A stretch of 64,000 bases of DNA from Bradyrhizobium sp. AZCC 2176 (lineage in GTDB: Bacteria > Pseudomonadota > Alphaproteobacteria > Rhizobiales > Xanthobacteraceae). The position numbers and the translations under genes are program-made. The notes under the pieces are model-generated. The model ran no database searches. It was not told the origin of the DNA and saw only the letters and a program-made list of their open reading frames with translations. Of the stretch, positions 16,604-29,029 are shown one piece after another. Position 1 is the stretch's first letter; every line of letters begins with the position of its first letter. The DNA lies in the NCBI RefSeq assembly GCF_036924645.1, contig NZ_JAZHRX010000001.1, positions 3,437,501 through 3,501,500 on the forward strand, in the 5' to 3' direction.

Positions 16604-17382
16604 AGCGTGCCCGGAAATGCGCCGCCGTCGAGCAGGATGTTCTGCCCGGTGATGTAGCCGGCCTTGGCGCCGCACAGGAACGCACAGGCATAGCCGAACT
16701 CATCGGGCTCGCCGAACCGTCCGGCCGGATTTTGCTTGGCGCGCTCGGCGAACACCTGGTCCGCCGTGATGCCGCGCTTCTCGGCTTCCGCTTTGCCCAC
16801 ACCGCGCAGGCGGTCGGTGTCGAACGGTCCCGGCAGCAGCGCATTGATGGTGACGTTGCTGATCACGGTCTTGCGCGACAGCCCGGCGACGAAGCCGGTG
16901 AGGCCGGCGCGGGCGCCGTTGGAAAGGCCGAGAATATCGATCGGCGCCTTCACCGCGGCGGAGGTGATGTTGACGATGCGGCCGAACTTCCGCGCCATCA
17001 TGCCATCCACCGTCGCCTTGATCAGTTCGATCGGGGTGAGCATGTTGGCGTCGATCGCCTTGATCCAGTCGTCGCGGGTCCAGTTGCGGAAATCGCCAGG
17101 CGGCGGGCCGCCGGCATTGTTGATCAGGATATCCGGATCGGGGCAGGCTTTCAGCGCGGCCTCGCGCCCGGCCGGCGTGGTAATGTCGCCGGCGACTTCC
17201 GTGACGGTGATGCCGGGATGGGCTTTGCGGATTTCGTCGGCGGTCTTTTTCAGCGCCTCCGCGCCGCGTGCGGTCAGCGTGACATGCACGCCTTCATTGG
17301 CCAGCGCCATGGCGCAGGCGCGGCCCAGACCCTTGCTTGATGCGCAGACGATGGCGCGGCGGCCTTTGATCCCAAGATCCAC
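16600..17382 (-). CDS. SDR-family oxidoreductase with atypical catalytic site
   Basis: A 260-residue protein. A GTG start at 17382 is preferred because GGGAGAG lies 5 bases upstream; the open frame continues to 17442 without a site. The Rossmann motif is AIVCASSKGLGRACA and the adenine motif is ILINNAGG (NNAG). The catalytic serine is in RIVNITSAAVKAP, but where YxxxK should follow the sequence reads ILGLSNGARAGL, so the tyrosine and lysine are absent. I know this as a divergent FabG-like SDR subgroup without a perfect tetrad. It may use another mechanism or not be a dehydrogenase. Its stop overlaps the GTG of the quinone oxidoreductase gene. Confidence 0.85.
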   Translation of the reverse strand: MDLGIKGRRAIVCASSKGLGRACAMALANEGVHVTLTARGAEALKKTADEIRKAHPGITVTEVAGDITTPAGREAALKACPDPDILINNAGGPPPGDFRNWTRDDWIKAIDANMLTPIELIKATVDGMMARKFGRIVNITSAAVKAPIDILGLSNGARAGLTGFVAGLSRKTVISNVTINALLPGPFDTDRLRGVGKAEAEKRGITADQVFAERAKQNPAGRFGEPDEFGYACAFLCGAKAGYITGQNILLDGGAFPGTL

Positions 17383-17519
17383 TGTTTCTCTCCCGTTGAT
17401 GTCAGGTGATTGGTTGAAGTCTGATGAAGCCACTGTAGCCAAGTCGCGCGCGCCTGATAAGTCGCCGAGGCCTGCCGATAATGCATATTGCGATCCCGGA
17501 AATCGGTGTATTCCCGCGT

Positions 17520-17576
17520 GTCATTGCCGGGCTTGGGCAATACATCGCTACACAAGGGTCAAGCCCGCGCATGACG
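17520..17576. repeat. Degenerate inverted repeat (gtcattgccgggctt type)
   Basis: GTCATTGCCGGGCTTG near 17520 pairs imperfectly with CAAGCCCGCGCATGAC ending at 17575. It is a shorter, decayed relative of the element at 13111-13200, lying between the SDR start and the GMC stop. Confidence 0.55.
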
Positions 17577-17609
17577 AGTTGTTGTGACGCGCATGCTCGC
17601 GCTACCCGA

Positions 17610-19224
17610 TCAATTCCCCCGCATCTCCGCTCTTATCATGTCGGCGGCCTTCTCGCCGATCATGATGGTCGGCGCATTGGTGTTGCCGCCGATCAGCGTC
17701 GGCATGATCGAGGCGTCGACCACGCGCAATCCCTCGACGCCGTACACTTTCAGCTTCGGATCGACCACGGCCATGGGATCGTTGATGCCCATCCTGGCGG
17801 TGCCGACCGGGTGATAGACGGTGTCGACGCGGGCGCGCAGGAGGCTGCGGATGTCATCGTCGGTATGCACGCCTTCGGTGAACATCTCTTTCTTTTGCAA
17901 CGCGCGCAGCGCTGGCGTCTCCATCAGCCGCCGCGTGGTCTTGAACCCCGCAACCATGGTTTCCAGATCATCTGCCTCGCCGAAGAAGTTCGGATCGATC
18001 ACCGGGCGCGGCAAGCGGATCGGTGCTGCCGAGGGAAACGCTGCCGCGGCTCTTCGGCCGCAGCAGGCAGACGTGGCAGGTGAAGCCGGTGCCGCGATGG
18101 CGCTTGCGGCCGTGGTCGTCGGCCAGCGCCATGCCGAAATGGAGCTGGATATCGGGGATGTCGAGCTCGGGCCGGGTTTTCAGGAAGCCGCCGCATTCGG
18201 CAAAATTGGACGTCATCGGTCCGGTGCGTTCGCGGCGATACTGGCGGATGGCCCGCAATAGCCGTGGCAGGGCTTTAAGCGAAATGCCGTTGAAATTGGG
18301 ATTGTCGGACATGTAGCCGAACACGAAGTCCGGGTGATCCTGCAGGTTCTGTCCGACACCAGGCAGATGATGCACGGTGGCGATGCCGTGCCTGCCGAGC
18401 GCCGTGCTGTCGCCGACACCCGACAGCATCAGTAGATGCGGGGTCTGGAATGCGCCGGCAGAGACGATCACCTCGCGCCGGGCGCGGATCTGCTTCAACT
18501 CCTTGCCCTGGCGGTATTCGACGCCGACCGCGCGCTTGCCTTCGAACAGGATGCGGGTGGCATGGGCATGGGTCTCGACGCGCAGATGGGTGCGATTTCC
18601 CATATGGGGATGGATATAGGCGCGGGCGGCGCTGCAGCGTTCGCCATTCTTCTGCGTCAGTTGATAGATGCCGAGGCCCTCGTGCTCGTCGGCGTTGAAA
18701 TCCTCGCGCAGGCGGAACTGCGCTTCCTGCGCGGCCTGCAGGAAGATCTGCTGCACCGGATTGCCGGTGCGCGACTTGTTGACGGCGAGCGGCCCGCCCT
18801 TGCCGTGATATTCGCCGTCGAAATCGGCATTGTCCTCGGCGCGCTTGAAGTAGGGCAGCACGTCGGCGAACGACCAGCCGGCATTGCCGAGCGAGGCCCA
18901 TTGGTCGTAGTCGGCGCGATGGCCACGGATATAGACCATCGCGTTGATGGCGGAAGAGCCGCCGAGGCCCTTGCCGCGCGGCTGATAGCCGATGCGGCCG
19001 TTGAGGCCCTTCTGCGGCACGGTGTTGAAGGCCCAGTTGTTGACGTTGCCGGCGACCATCAGCACCAGTGCGAACGGCGTCGTGACCACCCAATTGTCGT
19101 TCCGGCCGCCGGCGTCCAGTACCGCCACCGATGTGTTCGGATCCTCCGACAGCCGTCCCGCCACCGTGCAGCCGCCGGAGCCGCCGCCCACCACCACGAA
19201 GTCGAATGTATCCGTCACGCGCAT
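17610..19224 (-). pseudogene. GMC-family (choline dehydrogenase-like) FAD oxidoreductase, broken by a one-base insertion
   Basis: The two frames together give about 537 residues, the normal size of choline/alcohol dehydrogenases of the GMC family. The N-terminal part starts at 19224 with FDFVVVGGGSGGCTVAGRLSE (FAD-binding GxGxxG, split here as VVVGGGSGGCTVAGRL) and has YQPRGKGLGGSSAINAM and VIVSAGAFQTPHLLMLSG. Near 18002-18006 an extra base in CCCGG breaks the frame: the expected PLAAPVIDPNFFGEADDLE continues only in the next frame. The second part holds the catalytic histidine in VYHPVGTARMG and the FAD-binding PTLIGGNTNAPTIMIG up to 17610. It is a pseudogene or a sequencing error. Confidence 0.82.
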
Positions 19225-19544
19225 CCCCCCGCTTTTTTGTTCTGACAGGCCCGCATGGGCCGCGCTTTGGGGCCAAAACTCCGCTTTTGCGGCGTTTATG
19301 GCAAGGGCGGTTCCAAGAGGAGGTTTGGCCCACTCAAACCCCCGTTTTTGCTGTCATAAAATCCTCAAAAGCGGAGCCTTTCCCCTTTCCAAAGCGGGGC
19401 GACATTGATACATACCCCTCGCGCCCGACGGCTTCGGCCCGGGTCGCCTTCTCAGGAAGCCTCGGGACGGGATCGATCGGCGCCACTTGGCGTTCGCCGG
19501 CATCGTTTCGGCACCGGCTTTTCGAAGGCAGCGCAACGGTTTAA
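19225..19544. other. Intergenic region before the initiator tRNA
   Basis: About 320 bases without a credible protein gene. It contains runs such as GCGGTTCC, CCCCCGTTTTT and CCTTTCCCCTTTCC and a small palindrome GGCCCGCATGGGCC near 19247, but no recognised repeat. The promoters of the GMC gene (leftwards) and of the tRNA (rightwards) must lie here; I cannot assign them. Confidence 0.45.
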
Positions 19545-19621
<77 letters not shown>

Positions 19622-19651
19622 AATAACGTGCTGATCACTCAGCGTTATTCG

Positions 19652-19680
19652 AAAAGCCGCCCTTTCAGGGGCGGCTTTTT
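19652..19680 (+). terminator. Rho-independent terminator after tRNA-fMet
   Basis: The stem AAAAGCCGCCC / GGGCGGCTTTT with a 5-base loop TTTCA runs into a T tract, 30 bases after the tRNA end. The A-rich left side could also serve cbbR transcripts coming from the other strand. Confidence 0.85.
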
Positions 19681-19721
19681 GCTTTGCGCCTGGCCGATCA
19701 TTCTGACGACGCGGCGGACTG

Positions 19722-20693
19722 CTACCTGCGCCCGGCGGGGACAGACGACCGGGTGAGACGCAGGCGGCCTGAGGTGCGCGGGAGAAACTGCTTGCCCTTG
19801 GTGCTGAGGAAATCGAGCATCGCCTGCGCCGGCGGCAGCAGAACCTTGTCCTTGCGGGAGAGCGCGAACCATTGCCGGATCACGGGAAGGCCAACGACGT
19901 CGAGGGTGGTCAACCGTCGTTCGTCGAGTTCGGTCGCGACCGTATGCGCGGAAATGAATGCGATGCCGAGGCTGGCAATCACGGCCTGCTTGATGGTCTC
20001 GTTGCTGCTCATCGCGAAGCCGATCTTGGGACGAATGCCGGCGGATTCGAGCAGTTGCTCCATCAGTCCGCGCGTTCCGGACCCCGGCTCTCGCGTCAGG
20101 AAGGTTTCGCCCGCGAGCTCGCTCAGCGCGATGCGGGATTTTCGCGCCAGACGATGCGCGGTCGGCGCGATGATCACGTGGGGATGGTCGCCGATCAGGT
20201 GAACGTTCATGTCGATGTCCGCGGGCGGGCGGCCCATGATTGCAAAGTCGAGATCATAGCCGCGTAACGCCGTGCCGATCTCCTGCCGGTTTCCGATCGA
20301 GAGCGTGATGTCGATGTTCGGGTACAGCTTGGAAAACCCTGAAATCATGAAGGGTACGAAATATTTCGCGGTGCTGACGGCGCCGATCGATATCCGGCCT
20401 GCGGTTTTCCCCGCCATCATTTCCAGGGTGGTTTCGCAATCCGTGATCGCGGCTTCGATCCGGTCGGCCAGCGCCAGCACTTCGCGACCGGCATCGGTCA
20501 GCAGCATGCCGTCGCCGGTGCGCTGAATCAGCGGCAGCCCGGCCAGTGATTGCAGGTTGCGAAGCTGCAGCGTGACCGCGGGTTGGGTGAGATGGAGCTG
20601 TTTGGCGGCAGCGGTGACCGATCGGCTTTTCTGAACCGTGGCCAGCGCGCGCAACTGGCGGATCGTCAATTCCCGCAGCAGCCGGCCTGCCAT
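19722..20693 (-). CDS. cbbR: LysR-type transcriptional regulator CbbR
   Basis: A 323-residue LysR regulator starting MAGRLLRELTIRQLRALATV. The winged helix-turn-helix is in SVTAAAKQLHLTQPAVTLQL, and the substrate-binding domain contains ISIGAVSTAKYFVPFMISGF and VIASLGIAFISAHTVATEL, characteristic of CbbR. It is divergent from cbbF, the standard arrangement; CbbR senses metabolites such as phosphoenolpyruvate, NADPH or RuBP in various species and activates the cbb operon. The 152-base gap between the two genes contains T-N11-A boxes. The identification rests on family resemblance plus position. Confidence 0.93.
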   Translation of the reverse strand: MAGRLLRELTIRQLRALATVQKSRSVTAAAKQLHLTQPAVTLQLRNLQSLAGLPLIQRTGDGMLLTDAGREVLALADRIEAAITDCETTLEMMAGKTAGRISIGAVSTAKYFVPFMISGFSKLYPNIDITLSIGNRQEIGTALRGYDLDFAIMGRPPADIDMNVHLIGDHPHVIIAPTAHRLARKSRIALSELAGETFLTREPGSGTRGLMEQLLESAGIRPKIGFAMSSNETIKQAVIASLGIAFISAHTVATELDERRLTTLDVVGLPVIRQWFALSRKDKVLLPPAQAMLDFLSTKGKQFLPRTSGRLRLTRSSVPAGRR

Positions 20694-20737
20694 CTGCTCA
20701 TCGCCCTATATAAGAAAAAGTTTGCCCATACCAAAGA

Positions 20738-20750
20738 TAACAAAATTTTA
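20738..20750. promoter_or_regulatory. Candidate CbbR (LysR T-N11-A) site in the cbbR-cbbF gap
   Basis: TAACAAAATTTTA fits the T-N11-A core of LysR sites and is centred on an AAAATTTT palindrome in the most AT-rich part of the divergent intergenic region (20694-20845). Another AT-rich stretch, TATATAAGAAAAAG, lies near 20708. Position, not measured binding, supports the call. Confidence 0.4.
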
Positions 20751-20845
20751 CTAATTCGGCAAATTGCGTTTCCCTTAAGTCGCGGATTGCCAGACCGGCG
20801 AGACGCCTGGGAGAGCGCCCCGCCAGCGGGCGCAGGGAGACGTTC

Positions 20846-21883
20846 ATGGACGAGCGCGTGACGCTGCGTTCGCATCTCGATCGGTCCACGTCGCAGACGC
20901 CGCATGGCGCTGCGCTTGGAGACGTGATCAAGGCCATTGCCGCCGCCGCCATCGAGCTTGCCGCGCTGATCGCGGACGGGCCGCTCGCGGGCATTACCGG
21001 ACGGGACGGTGCCATCAATCCTGACGGCGACCAGCAAAAGGATATCGATGTCGCCGCCGACGCCGTGATACGGCGCGCCTTGCGCGATACCGCGGTGGCG
21101 GCTGTCCTTTCCGAGGAAGCGGTGCTGCCTGAAACCCTGCGTCCCACGGCGCCATTCTGCGTTGCGATCGATCCGCTCGACGGATCGGCCAATCTCGAAA
21201 ACAATATCTCCGTCGGCACCATCTTCTCGGTTCGTCCCAGGGGCAACGACGTTCTTTCCACCTTCTTCGAGCCGGGCACGGCGCAGTGCGCCGCGGGATT
21301 CATCGTTTACGGTCCGCAAACGACGCTTGTTCTCGCCATCAATTCGCGCGTCGATATCTTCATTCTCGACCGGCGCGCGCGGGAATTCCTGTTGATCCGA
21401 GAGGGCGCGCTGATCGCGCGCAATACGCCGGAGTTCGCCATCAACGCCTCCAACCGGCGCCACTGGCACGGTCCCGTGCGCGCCTACATCGACGAATGCC
21501 TTGCCGGCACCAACGGCGGCGGCGAGGCCGATTTCAACATGCGCTGGATCGGTTCGCTGGTTGCGGAGTCGCTTCGCATCCTGGTGCGCGGCGGCGTGTT
21601 CCTTTATCCGGCCGATGCCCGCCCGAGCTATCGCGAGGGGAGGCTTCGCCTGCTGTACGAGGCCCATCCGATGGCGCTGGTCATGGAATGGGCGGGCGGC
21701 GCGGCGTCGACCGGGCGCCGGCGAATTCTGGAAGTGGCCGCCAGAACGCTGCACCAGCGGGTGCCGCTGATCATGGGTTCTGTGCTTGGCGTGCGCGACG
21801 TCGCGGCCATCCACGAGAGGACCGAGCCGATGTTCGACAATAGCGACGCACCGCTGTTTGCGCGGCGCGGCCTGTTCCGCTGA
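20846..21883 (+). CDS. cbbF: Class 1 fructose-1,6-bisphosphatase
   Basis: A 345-residue enzyme that removes the 1-phosphate of fructose bisphosphate (and probably sedoheptulose bisphosphate) in the Calvin cycle. The metal-binding stretch is CVAIDPLDGSANLENNISVG, with the first acidic site in AVLSEEAVLP and DGDQQKDIDVAAD; substrate contacts lie near MRWIGSLVAESLRIL and GRRRILE. GGGAGACG precedes the start. It is the first gene of the operon cbbFPTALSX and overlaps none of its neighbours; cbbP begins 12 bases after its stop. Confidence 0.95.
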   Translation: MDERVTLRSHLDRSTSQTPHGAALGDVIKAIAAAAIELAALIADGPLAGITGRDGAINPDGDQQKDIDVAADAVIRRALRDTAVAAVLSEEAVLPETLRPTAPFCVAIDPLDGSANLENNISVGTIFSVRPRGNDVLSTFFEPGTAQCAAGFIVYGPQTTLVLAINSRVDIFILDRRAREFLLIREGALIARNTPEFAINASNRRHWHGPVRAYIDECLAGTNGGGEADFNMRWIGSLVAESLRILVRGGVFLYPADARPSYREGRLRLLYEAHPMALVMEWAGGAASTGRRRILEVAARTLHQRVPLIMGSVLGVRDVAAIHERTEPMFDNSDAPLFARRGLFR

Positions 21884-21895
21884 CGGAGAATCGTG

Positions 21896-22771
21896 ATGTC
21901 GCGGGCTCATCCCATCATATCGATCACGGGTTCGTCGGGCGCCGGCACGACGTCGGTGAAGAAGACGTTCGAACAGATCTTCCGCCGCGAAAAGGTGGTT
22001 GCGGCCTACATCGAAGGCGATGCCTTCCACCGCTACAATCGCGTCGAGATGCGCAGCAAAATGCTGGAGGAGGCCGAGCTCGGCAATAAGCATTTCAGCC
22101 ATTTCAGCCCCGAAACCAACCTGTTCGAGGAACTCGAAAGGGTATTTCGCGACTACGGCGAATCCGGCACCGGAACGACGCGTCACTACGTCCACGACGA
22201 CGAAGAGGCAAAACTGTACGGCGCCAAGCCAGGTACCTTCACCGAATGGGAGCAATTGCCGGCGGGGTCCGACCTGCTGTTTTACGAGGGACTGCACGGC
22301 GCCGTCGTGACCGACAAGGTCAACGTCGCACAGCATGCCGATCTCAAGATCGGCGTCGTGCCGGTGATCAACCTGGAATGGATCCAGAAGCTGCACCGCG
22401 ACCGCAGCGCCCGCGGCTATACCGCGGAGGCGGTGACCGACACCATCCTGCGGCGAATGCCCGACTACGTGAACTACATCTGTCCGCAGTTCGCCGAGAC
22501 CGACATCAATTTTCAGCGCGTGCCGACCGTCGATACGTCGAACCCGTTCATCGCGCGGTGGATTCCGACGCCGGATGAATCGATGGTGGTGATCCGCCTC
22601 AGGAATCCGCGCGGCATCGATTTTCCGTACCTGCTGTCGATGATTCCGCACAGCTTCATGTCGCGCGCCAATTCGATCGTGATCCACGGCGCGAAGCTCG
22701 ACCTGGCGATGCAGCTCATCCTCACCCCACTGATCCTGCAACTGATGGAACGCAAGAGGCGCACGATATGA
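21896..22771 (+). CDS. cbbP: Phosphoribulokinase
   Basis: A 291-residue kinase that converts ribulose 5-phosphate to RuBP, the CO2 acceptor. It is the short prokaryotic (octameric, NADH-activated) type. The P-loop is [16 protein letters not shown], the Walker-B-like acidic region is [12 protein letters not shown], and [20 protein letters not shown] (21 residues in full, ending with the H at the next position) is the family signature. I place the start at the ATG at 21896, 6 bases after GGAGA, rather than the GTG three bases earlier. Its stop overlaps the transketolase start as ATGA. Confidence 0.95.
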   Translation: MSRAHPIISITGSSGAGTTSVKKTFEQIFRREKVVAAYIEGDAFHRYNRVEMRSKMLEEAELGNKHFSHFSPETNLFEELERVFRDYGESGTGTTRHYVHDDEEAKLYGAKPGTFTEWEQLPAGSDLLFYEGLHGAVVTDKVNVAQHADLKIGVVPVINLEWIQKLHRDRSARGYTAEAVTDTILRRMPDYVNYICPQFAETDINFQRVPTVDTSNPFIARWIPTPDESMVVIRLRNPRGIDFPYLLSMIPHSFMSRANSIVIHGAKLDLAMQLILTPLILQLMERKRRTI

Positions 22772-24828
22772 ACGCTCCCGTCTTGTCCCGCATCGCCAGC
22801 CGTCCCGATGTTTCGCACGCGGAGATGGCCAACGCCATCCGCTTCCTCGCAATCGACGCCGTCGAGAAGGCGAAGTCCGGCCATCCGGGCATGCCGATGG
22901 GCATGGCCGACGTCGCTACCGTCCTGTTCTCGCGCTTCCTCAAATTCGATCCCTCCGACCCCGCATGGCCGGACCGCGACCGCTTCGTGCTGTCGGCCGG
23001 CCACGGCTCGATGCTGCTGTATGCGCTGCTGCACCTGACGGGCTACGAAGGCATGACGCTGGACGAGCTCAGGGCCTTCCGGCAGTGGGGATCGAAGACG
23101 CCGGGGCATCCGGAATACGGCCATACGGCGGGCGTCGAGACGACCACCGGACCGCTCGGGCAGGGCATCGCGACCGCTGTCGGCATGGCGCTCGCCGAGC
23201 GGCTGATGAACGCACGCTTCGGCGACGACTTCGTCGATCATTACACCTACGTGATTGCCGGAGACGGCTGCCTGATGGAGGGCCTCAGCCACGAGGCGAT
23301 CTCGCTGGCCGGCCATCTGCAGCTCAATCGGCTGATCGTGCTGTTCGACGACAACAGCATCTCGATCGACGGGGCGACGTCGCTGTCGTGCTCGGACGAC
23401 CAGCTCGCACGGTTCAGGGCGTCCGGATGGTCGGCCTGCCGGATTGATGGCCACGATCCCGAAGCGATTGCCGCCGCCATCGAGCGGGCCCGGGAAAATG
23501 ACCGGCCATCGCTGATCGCCTGCCGTACGCTGATCGGCTTCGGGGCGCCGAACCGTCAGGGCAGCGAAAAGGCCCACGGCGCGCCGCTCGGCGCAGATGA
23601 GATCACCAAGACCCGCGATGCGCTGAACTGGCCGCATCCGCCGTTCCAGATTCCGGAATCCATCCTTGATCAATGGCGCAAGGCCGGCGCCCGCGGGCAC
23701 GCCGCCCGCCGAAGCTGGATCGAGCGAACAAGGTGCTTCGATGCTGCAACGCGCTCACCGTTCCACGATGCCCTTAATCGCAATCTGCCGTGCGGCTACC
23801 TCGACGCGATGGCGCGCTTGCGCGATCGCTTCACCGCCGAACGGCCGAACATCGCCACCCGGCAGGCGTCGCAGCTTGTGATCGATGGAATCGCAGAGGC
23901 GTTGCCGAATTTGCTCGGCGGCTCTGCCGACCTGACCCACTCCAATCTGACGCGCGCCAAAACGCATCAGCCGGTGCAATCCGACTGTTTCGACGGCAGC
24001 TATGTTCACTATGGCGTCCGCGAGCACGCCATGGCCGCGGCAATGAACGGCATTGCGCTGCATGGCGGCTTCATTCCCTATGGCGGCACGTTCTTGAGCT
24101 TCGCCGACTACAGCCGTCCGGCGATCCGGCTGGCGGCGCTGATGAACGTTCGCGTCATCCATGTGATGACGCACGATTCCATCGGCCTCGGCGAGGATGG
24201 ACCGACCCATCAGCCGGTCGAGCATCTGGCGTCACTTCGCGCTATCCCCAACCTGCTGGTGTTCCGGCCTGGCGACGCCGTCGAGACGGCGGAAGCCTGG
24301 GATTGCGCGCTGCGGGCGCAAAATAATCCGTCGGTGCTGTGCCTGTCGCGGCAGGCGCTTCCGACGTTTCGCGAGGCCGTAAGCGACGTCAATCAGGTCG
24401 CGTTCGGCGCTTACGTCGTGGTTGAGCCGGAAGATCGCCGCGACGTGACGCTGATCGCAGCGGGCTCGGAAGTATCGATCGCACGACACGCAGCGGAACT
24501 GCTGGGCAGCGTGAACATCCGCGCCGCCGTTGTTTCGGCGCCGTGCTTCGAGCTGTTCCGTCAGCAATCGCGCGAATACCGGACCGCGGTGCTTGGACGC
24601 GTGCCGCGTATCGGTGTCGAAGCCGCGGTCGAGGGCGAGTGGGCGCGCTGGCTCGGCGACGACGGCGAGTTCGTCGGCATGACCGGCTTTGGCGCCTCCG
24701 CACCGGCCGAAACACTCTATCGCGAATTCGGCATCACCGCGGACGCAGTGGCGAAGGCGGCGCTGCGTTGCATCGCCCGCGCAAGGCTGGCGGCGAGCTG
24801 CCCACGACGGTCTGCACACGAGCAATGA
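22768..24828 (+). CDS. cbbT: Transketolase
   Basis: A 686-residue thiamine-diphosphate enzyme moving two-carbon units between sugar phosphates in the regeneration part of the Calvin cycle. The thiamine-binding region is [17 protein letters not shown] with [14 protein letters not shown]; the pyrimidine domain contains [20 protein letters not shown] with the catalytic glutamate and [40 protein letters not shown] is the typical transketolase signature. The start overlaps the cbbP stop (ATGA), so expression is coupled. Length is normal for the family. Confidence 0.95.
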   Translation: MNAPVLSRIASRPDVSHAEMANAIRFLAIDAVEKAKSGHPGMPMGMADVATVLFSRFLKFDPSDPAWPDRDRFVLSAGHGSMLLYALLHLTGYEGMTLDELRAFRQWGSKTPGHPEYGHTAGVETTTGPLGQGIATAVGMALAERLMNARFGDDFVDHYTYVIAGDGCLMEGLSHEAISLAGHLQLNRLIVLFDDNSISIDGATSLSCSDDQLARFRASGWSACRIDGHDPEAIAAAIERARENDRPSLIACRTLIGFGAPNRQGSEKAHGAPLGADEITKTRDALNWPHPPFQIPESILDQWRKAGARGHAARRSWIERTRCFDAATRSPFHDALNRNLPCGYLDAMARLRDRFTAERPNIATRQASQLVIDGIAEALPNLLGGSADLTHSNLTRAKTHQPVQSDCFDGSYVHYGVREHAMAAAMNGIALHGGFIPYGGTFLSFADYSRPAIRLAALMNVRVIHVMTHDSIGLGEDGPTHQPVEHLASLRAIPNLLVFRPGDAVETAEAWDCALRAQNNPSVLCLSRQALPTFREAVSDVNQVAFGAYVVVEPEDRRDVTLIAAGSEVSIARHAAELLGSVNIRAAVVSAPCFELFRQQSREYRTAVLGRVPRIGVEAAVEGEWARWLGDDGEFVGMTGFGASAPAETLYREFGITADAVAKAALRCIARARLAASCPRRSAHEQ

Positions 24829-24841
24829 GACGGAGGTTCCC

Positions 24842-27443
<2,602 letters not shown>

Positions 27444-27457
27444 GGAGCTTTCAGATC

Positions 27458-27877
27458 ATGCGCATTACCCAAGGCTGCTTCTCGTTCCTGCCTGATCTTA
27501 CCGACGAGCAGATTTCCCGCCAGGTCCAGTACTGTTTGGAGCAGGGGTGGGCGGTGAACATCGAATTCACCGACGATCCGCATCCCCGCAACAGTTTCTG
27601 GGAAATGTGGGGCCTGCCGATGTTCGATCTCCGCGACGCCGCCGGCGTCATGATGGAGCTCGATCAATGCCGCAAAGTATATGGCGACCGTTACATCCGC
27701 CTGTCGGCATTCGATTCCAGTCACGGCTGGGAATCGGTGCGGCTGTCCTTCATCGTCAACCGGCCGAAGGATGAACCCGGCTTCCGCCTCGAGCGGCACG
27801 AAGTGGCCGGCCGCAACATCCGCTATACGACCAAATCATACGCCACCGACTGTCCGGAGGGGCGGCGCTACGGTTAG
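27458..27877 (+). CDS. cbbS: RuBisCO small subunit, form IC
   Basis: A 139-residue small subunit starting [20 protein letters not shown], with AAGGAG about 10 bases upstream. It includes [32 protein letters not shown] and [20 protein letters not shown], and a C-terminal extension forming the beta-hairpin ([20 protein letters not shown]) typical of red-type small subunits. It assembles with CbbL as L8S8. Two hairpins, the second terminator-like, follow before cbbX. Confidence 0.96.
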   Translation: MRITQGCFSFLPDLTDEQISRQVQYCLEQGWAVNIEFTDDPHPRNSFWEMWGLPMFDLRDAAGVMMELDQCRKVYGDRYIRLSAFDSSHGWESVRLSFIVNRPKDEPGFRLERHEVAGRNIRYTTKSYATDCPEGRRYG

Positions 27878-27890
27878 GCAACAGGTTCGG

Positions 27891-27932
27891 TCCGGCAGAC
27901 ACGTTCTCCCTGATCGTGCCTGCGTCTGCCGG
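27891..27932 (+). other. Hairpin after cbbS (possible mRNA 3' stabiliser)
   Basis: TCCGGCAGAC at 27891-27900 is matched by GTCTGCCGGA ending near 27932, a perfect 10-bp stem with about 22 bases between. It starts 13 bases after the cbbS stop and directly precedes the terminator-like hairpin at 27941. Confidence 0.6.
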
Positions 27933-27940
27933 ATGCACTG

Positions 27941-27975
27941 CTCCGTCGCTGCGGAAGCGGCGACGGAGTTTTTTT
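27941..27975 (+). terminator. Terminator-like hairpin between cbbS and cbbX
   Basis: CTCCGTCGCTGC / GCGGCGACGGAG forms a 12-bp stem (one G-U pair) with a GGAA tetraloop, followed directly by seven T residues. This is a textbook intrinsic terminator inside what is otherwise one operon, so cbbX is probably expressed by partial read-through or from its own promoter. Confidence 0.8.
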
Positions 27976-28009
27976 CGAAGATGCGCGTACAGCACGTTGA
28001 GGGTAGCAG

Positions 28010-28912
28010 ATGGACGTGGATACCGCCCCGATGACGGATACGGTCAGCCTCCGCGACGAGCTTGAAGCCGTCGGCATCGAAGAGATTCTCTCCCAGCTCG
28101 ATGGCGAGCTGATCGGGCTGAAGCCGGTCAAGACCCGCATTCGCGAGATTGCGTCGCTGTTGTTGATCGAACGGATCCGCAAGCGCATGAGCCTGACGAC
28201 GGAGGTGCCGACATTGCACATGTCGTTCACCGGTAACCCCGGCACCGGCAAGACCACGGTGGCGCTGCGGATCGCGAGCATTCTCCACAGGCTTGGCTTC
28301 GTGCGCCGCGGCCATGTCGTCTCCGTCACTCGCGATGAGCTGGTGGGACAATATATCGGCCACACCGCTCCCAAGACCAAGGAGGTGCTGAAGAAGGCGA
28401 TGGGCGGCGTCCTGTTCATCGATGAGGCCTATTACCTGTATCGGCCGGACAATGAACGCGACTACGGCCAGGAGGCGATCGAGATCCTGCTGCAGGTGAT
28501 GGAATCGCAGCGGGAGGATCTGGTGGTAATCCTCGCCGGCTACGGCGACCGCATGGACAAGTTCTTTGCCTCAAATCCCGGCTTTCGTTCCCGCATCGCC
28601 CATCACATCGATTTTCCGGATTATTCCGGCTATGAGTTGCTCGCCATCGCCGAGTTGATGCTGCACGAGATGAACTACAAGTTCAGCGCCGATGCACGAG
28701 AGGCGTTCATCCGCTACATCGCGCTGCGCAAGATCCAGCCGCTGTTCTCCAATGCGCGCTCGATCCGAAACGCGATCGACCGCATGCGGTTGCGCCAAGC
28801 CAATCGTCTTGTCGCCGATCCCGACCGCGTGCTGACGGCCGACGATATCATGTCGCTGGAGGCGGCGGATGTGCTGGCCAGCCGGGTATTCTCGAACGAG
28901 CTCCCGCGGTAA
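28010..28912 (+). CDS. cbbX: Red-type RuBisCO activase CbbX (AAA+ ATPase)
   Basis: A 300-residue AAA+ protein that remodels red-type RuBisCO to release inhibitory sugar phosphates. The Walker A motif GNPGTGKTT is at about residues 75-83, the Walker B VLFIDEA at 134-140, the sensor/arginine region in [20 protein letters not shown], and the pore loop in [20 protein letters not shown] precedes the start. It is downstream of cbbLS but behind a terminator-like hairpin. A 14-bp perfect palindrome (28930-28943) lies after its stop. Confidence 0.96.
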   Translation: MDVDTAPMTDTVSLRDELEAVGIEEILSQLDGELIGLKPVKTRIREIASLLLIERIRKRMSLTTEVPTLHMSFTGNPGTGKTTVALRIASILHRLGFVRRGHVVSVTRDELVGQYIGHTAPKTKEVLKKAMGGVLFIDEAYYLYRPDNERDYGQEAIEILLQVMESQREDLVVILAGYGDRMDKFFASNPGFRSRIAHHIDFPDYSGYELLAIAELMLHEMNYKFSADAREAFIRYIALRKIQPLFSNARSIRNAIDRMRLRQANRLVADPDRVLTADDIMSLEAADVLASRVFSNELPR

Positions 28913-29029
28913 GATCGAGGGAATTTTCCGGACTCCGGAGTCCTCAAAGGCTTTCGCGCCGCTGTCAGGCCGCATGGCAGACATTCAACGGGTTCGATTT
29001 GAGCGGCCGCGATGTATGCGTGACGCGCC

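Noticed and set aside
20666..22852. Very long open frame on the minus strand (over 700 codons) across cbbF and cbbP
   Set aside because: It is antisense to two clearly recognised Calvin-cycle genes, has low-complexity composition and no known domain; a product of high GC content.
28930..28943. Perfect 14-base palindrome GGACTCCGGAGTCC after cbbX as a terminator
   Set aside because: There is no T tract and the stem is too short with no proper loop; left as an unexplained palindrome.
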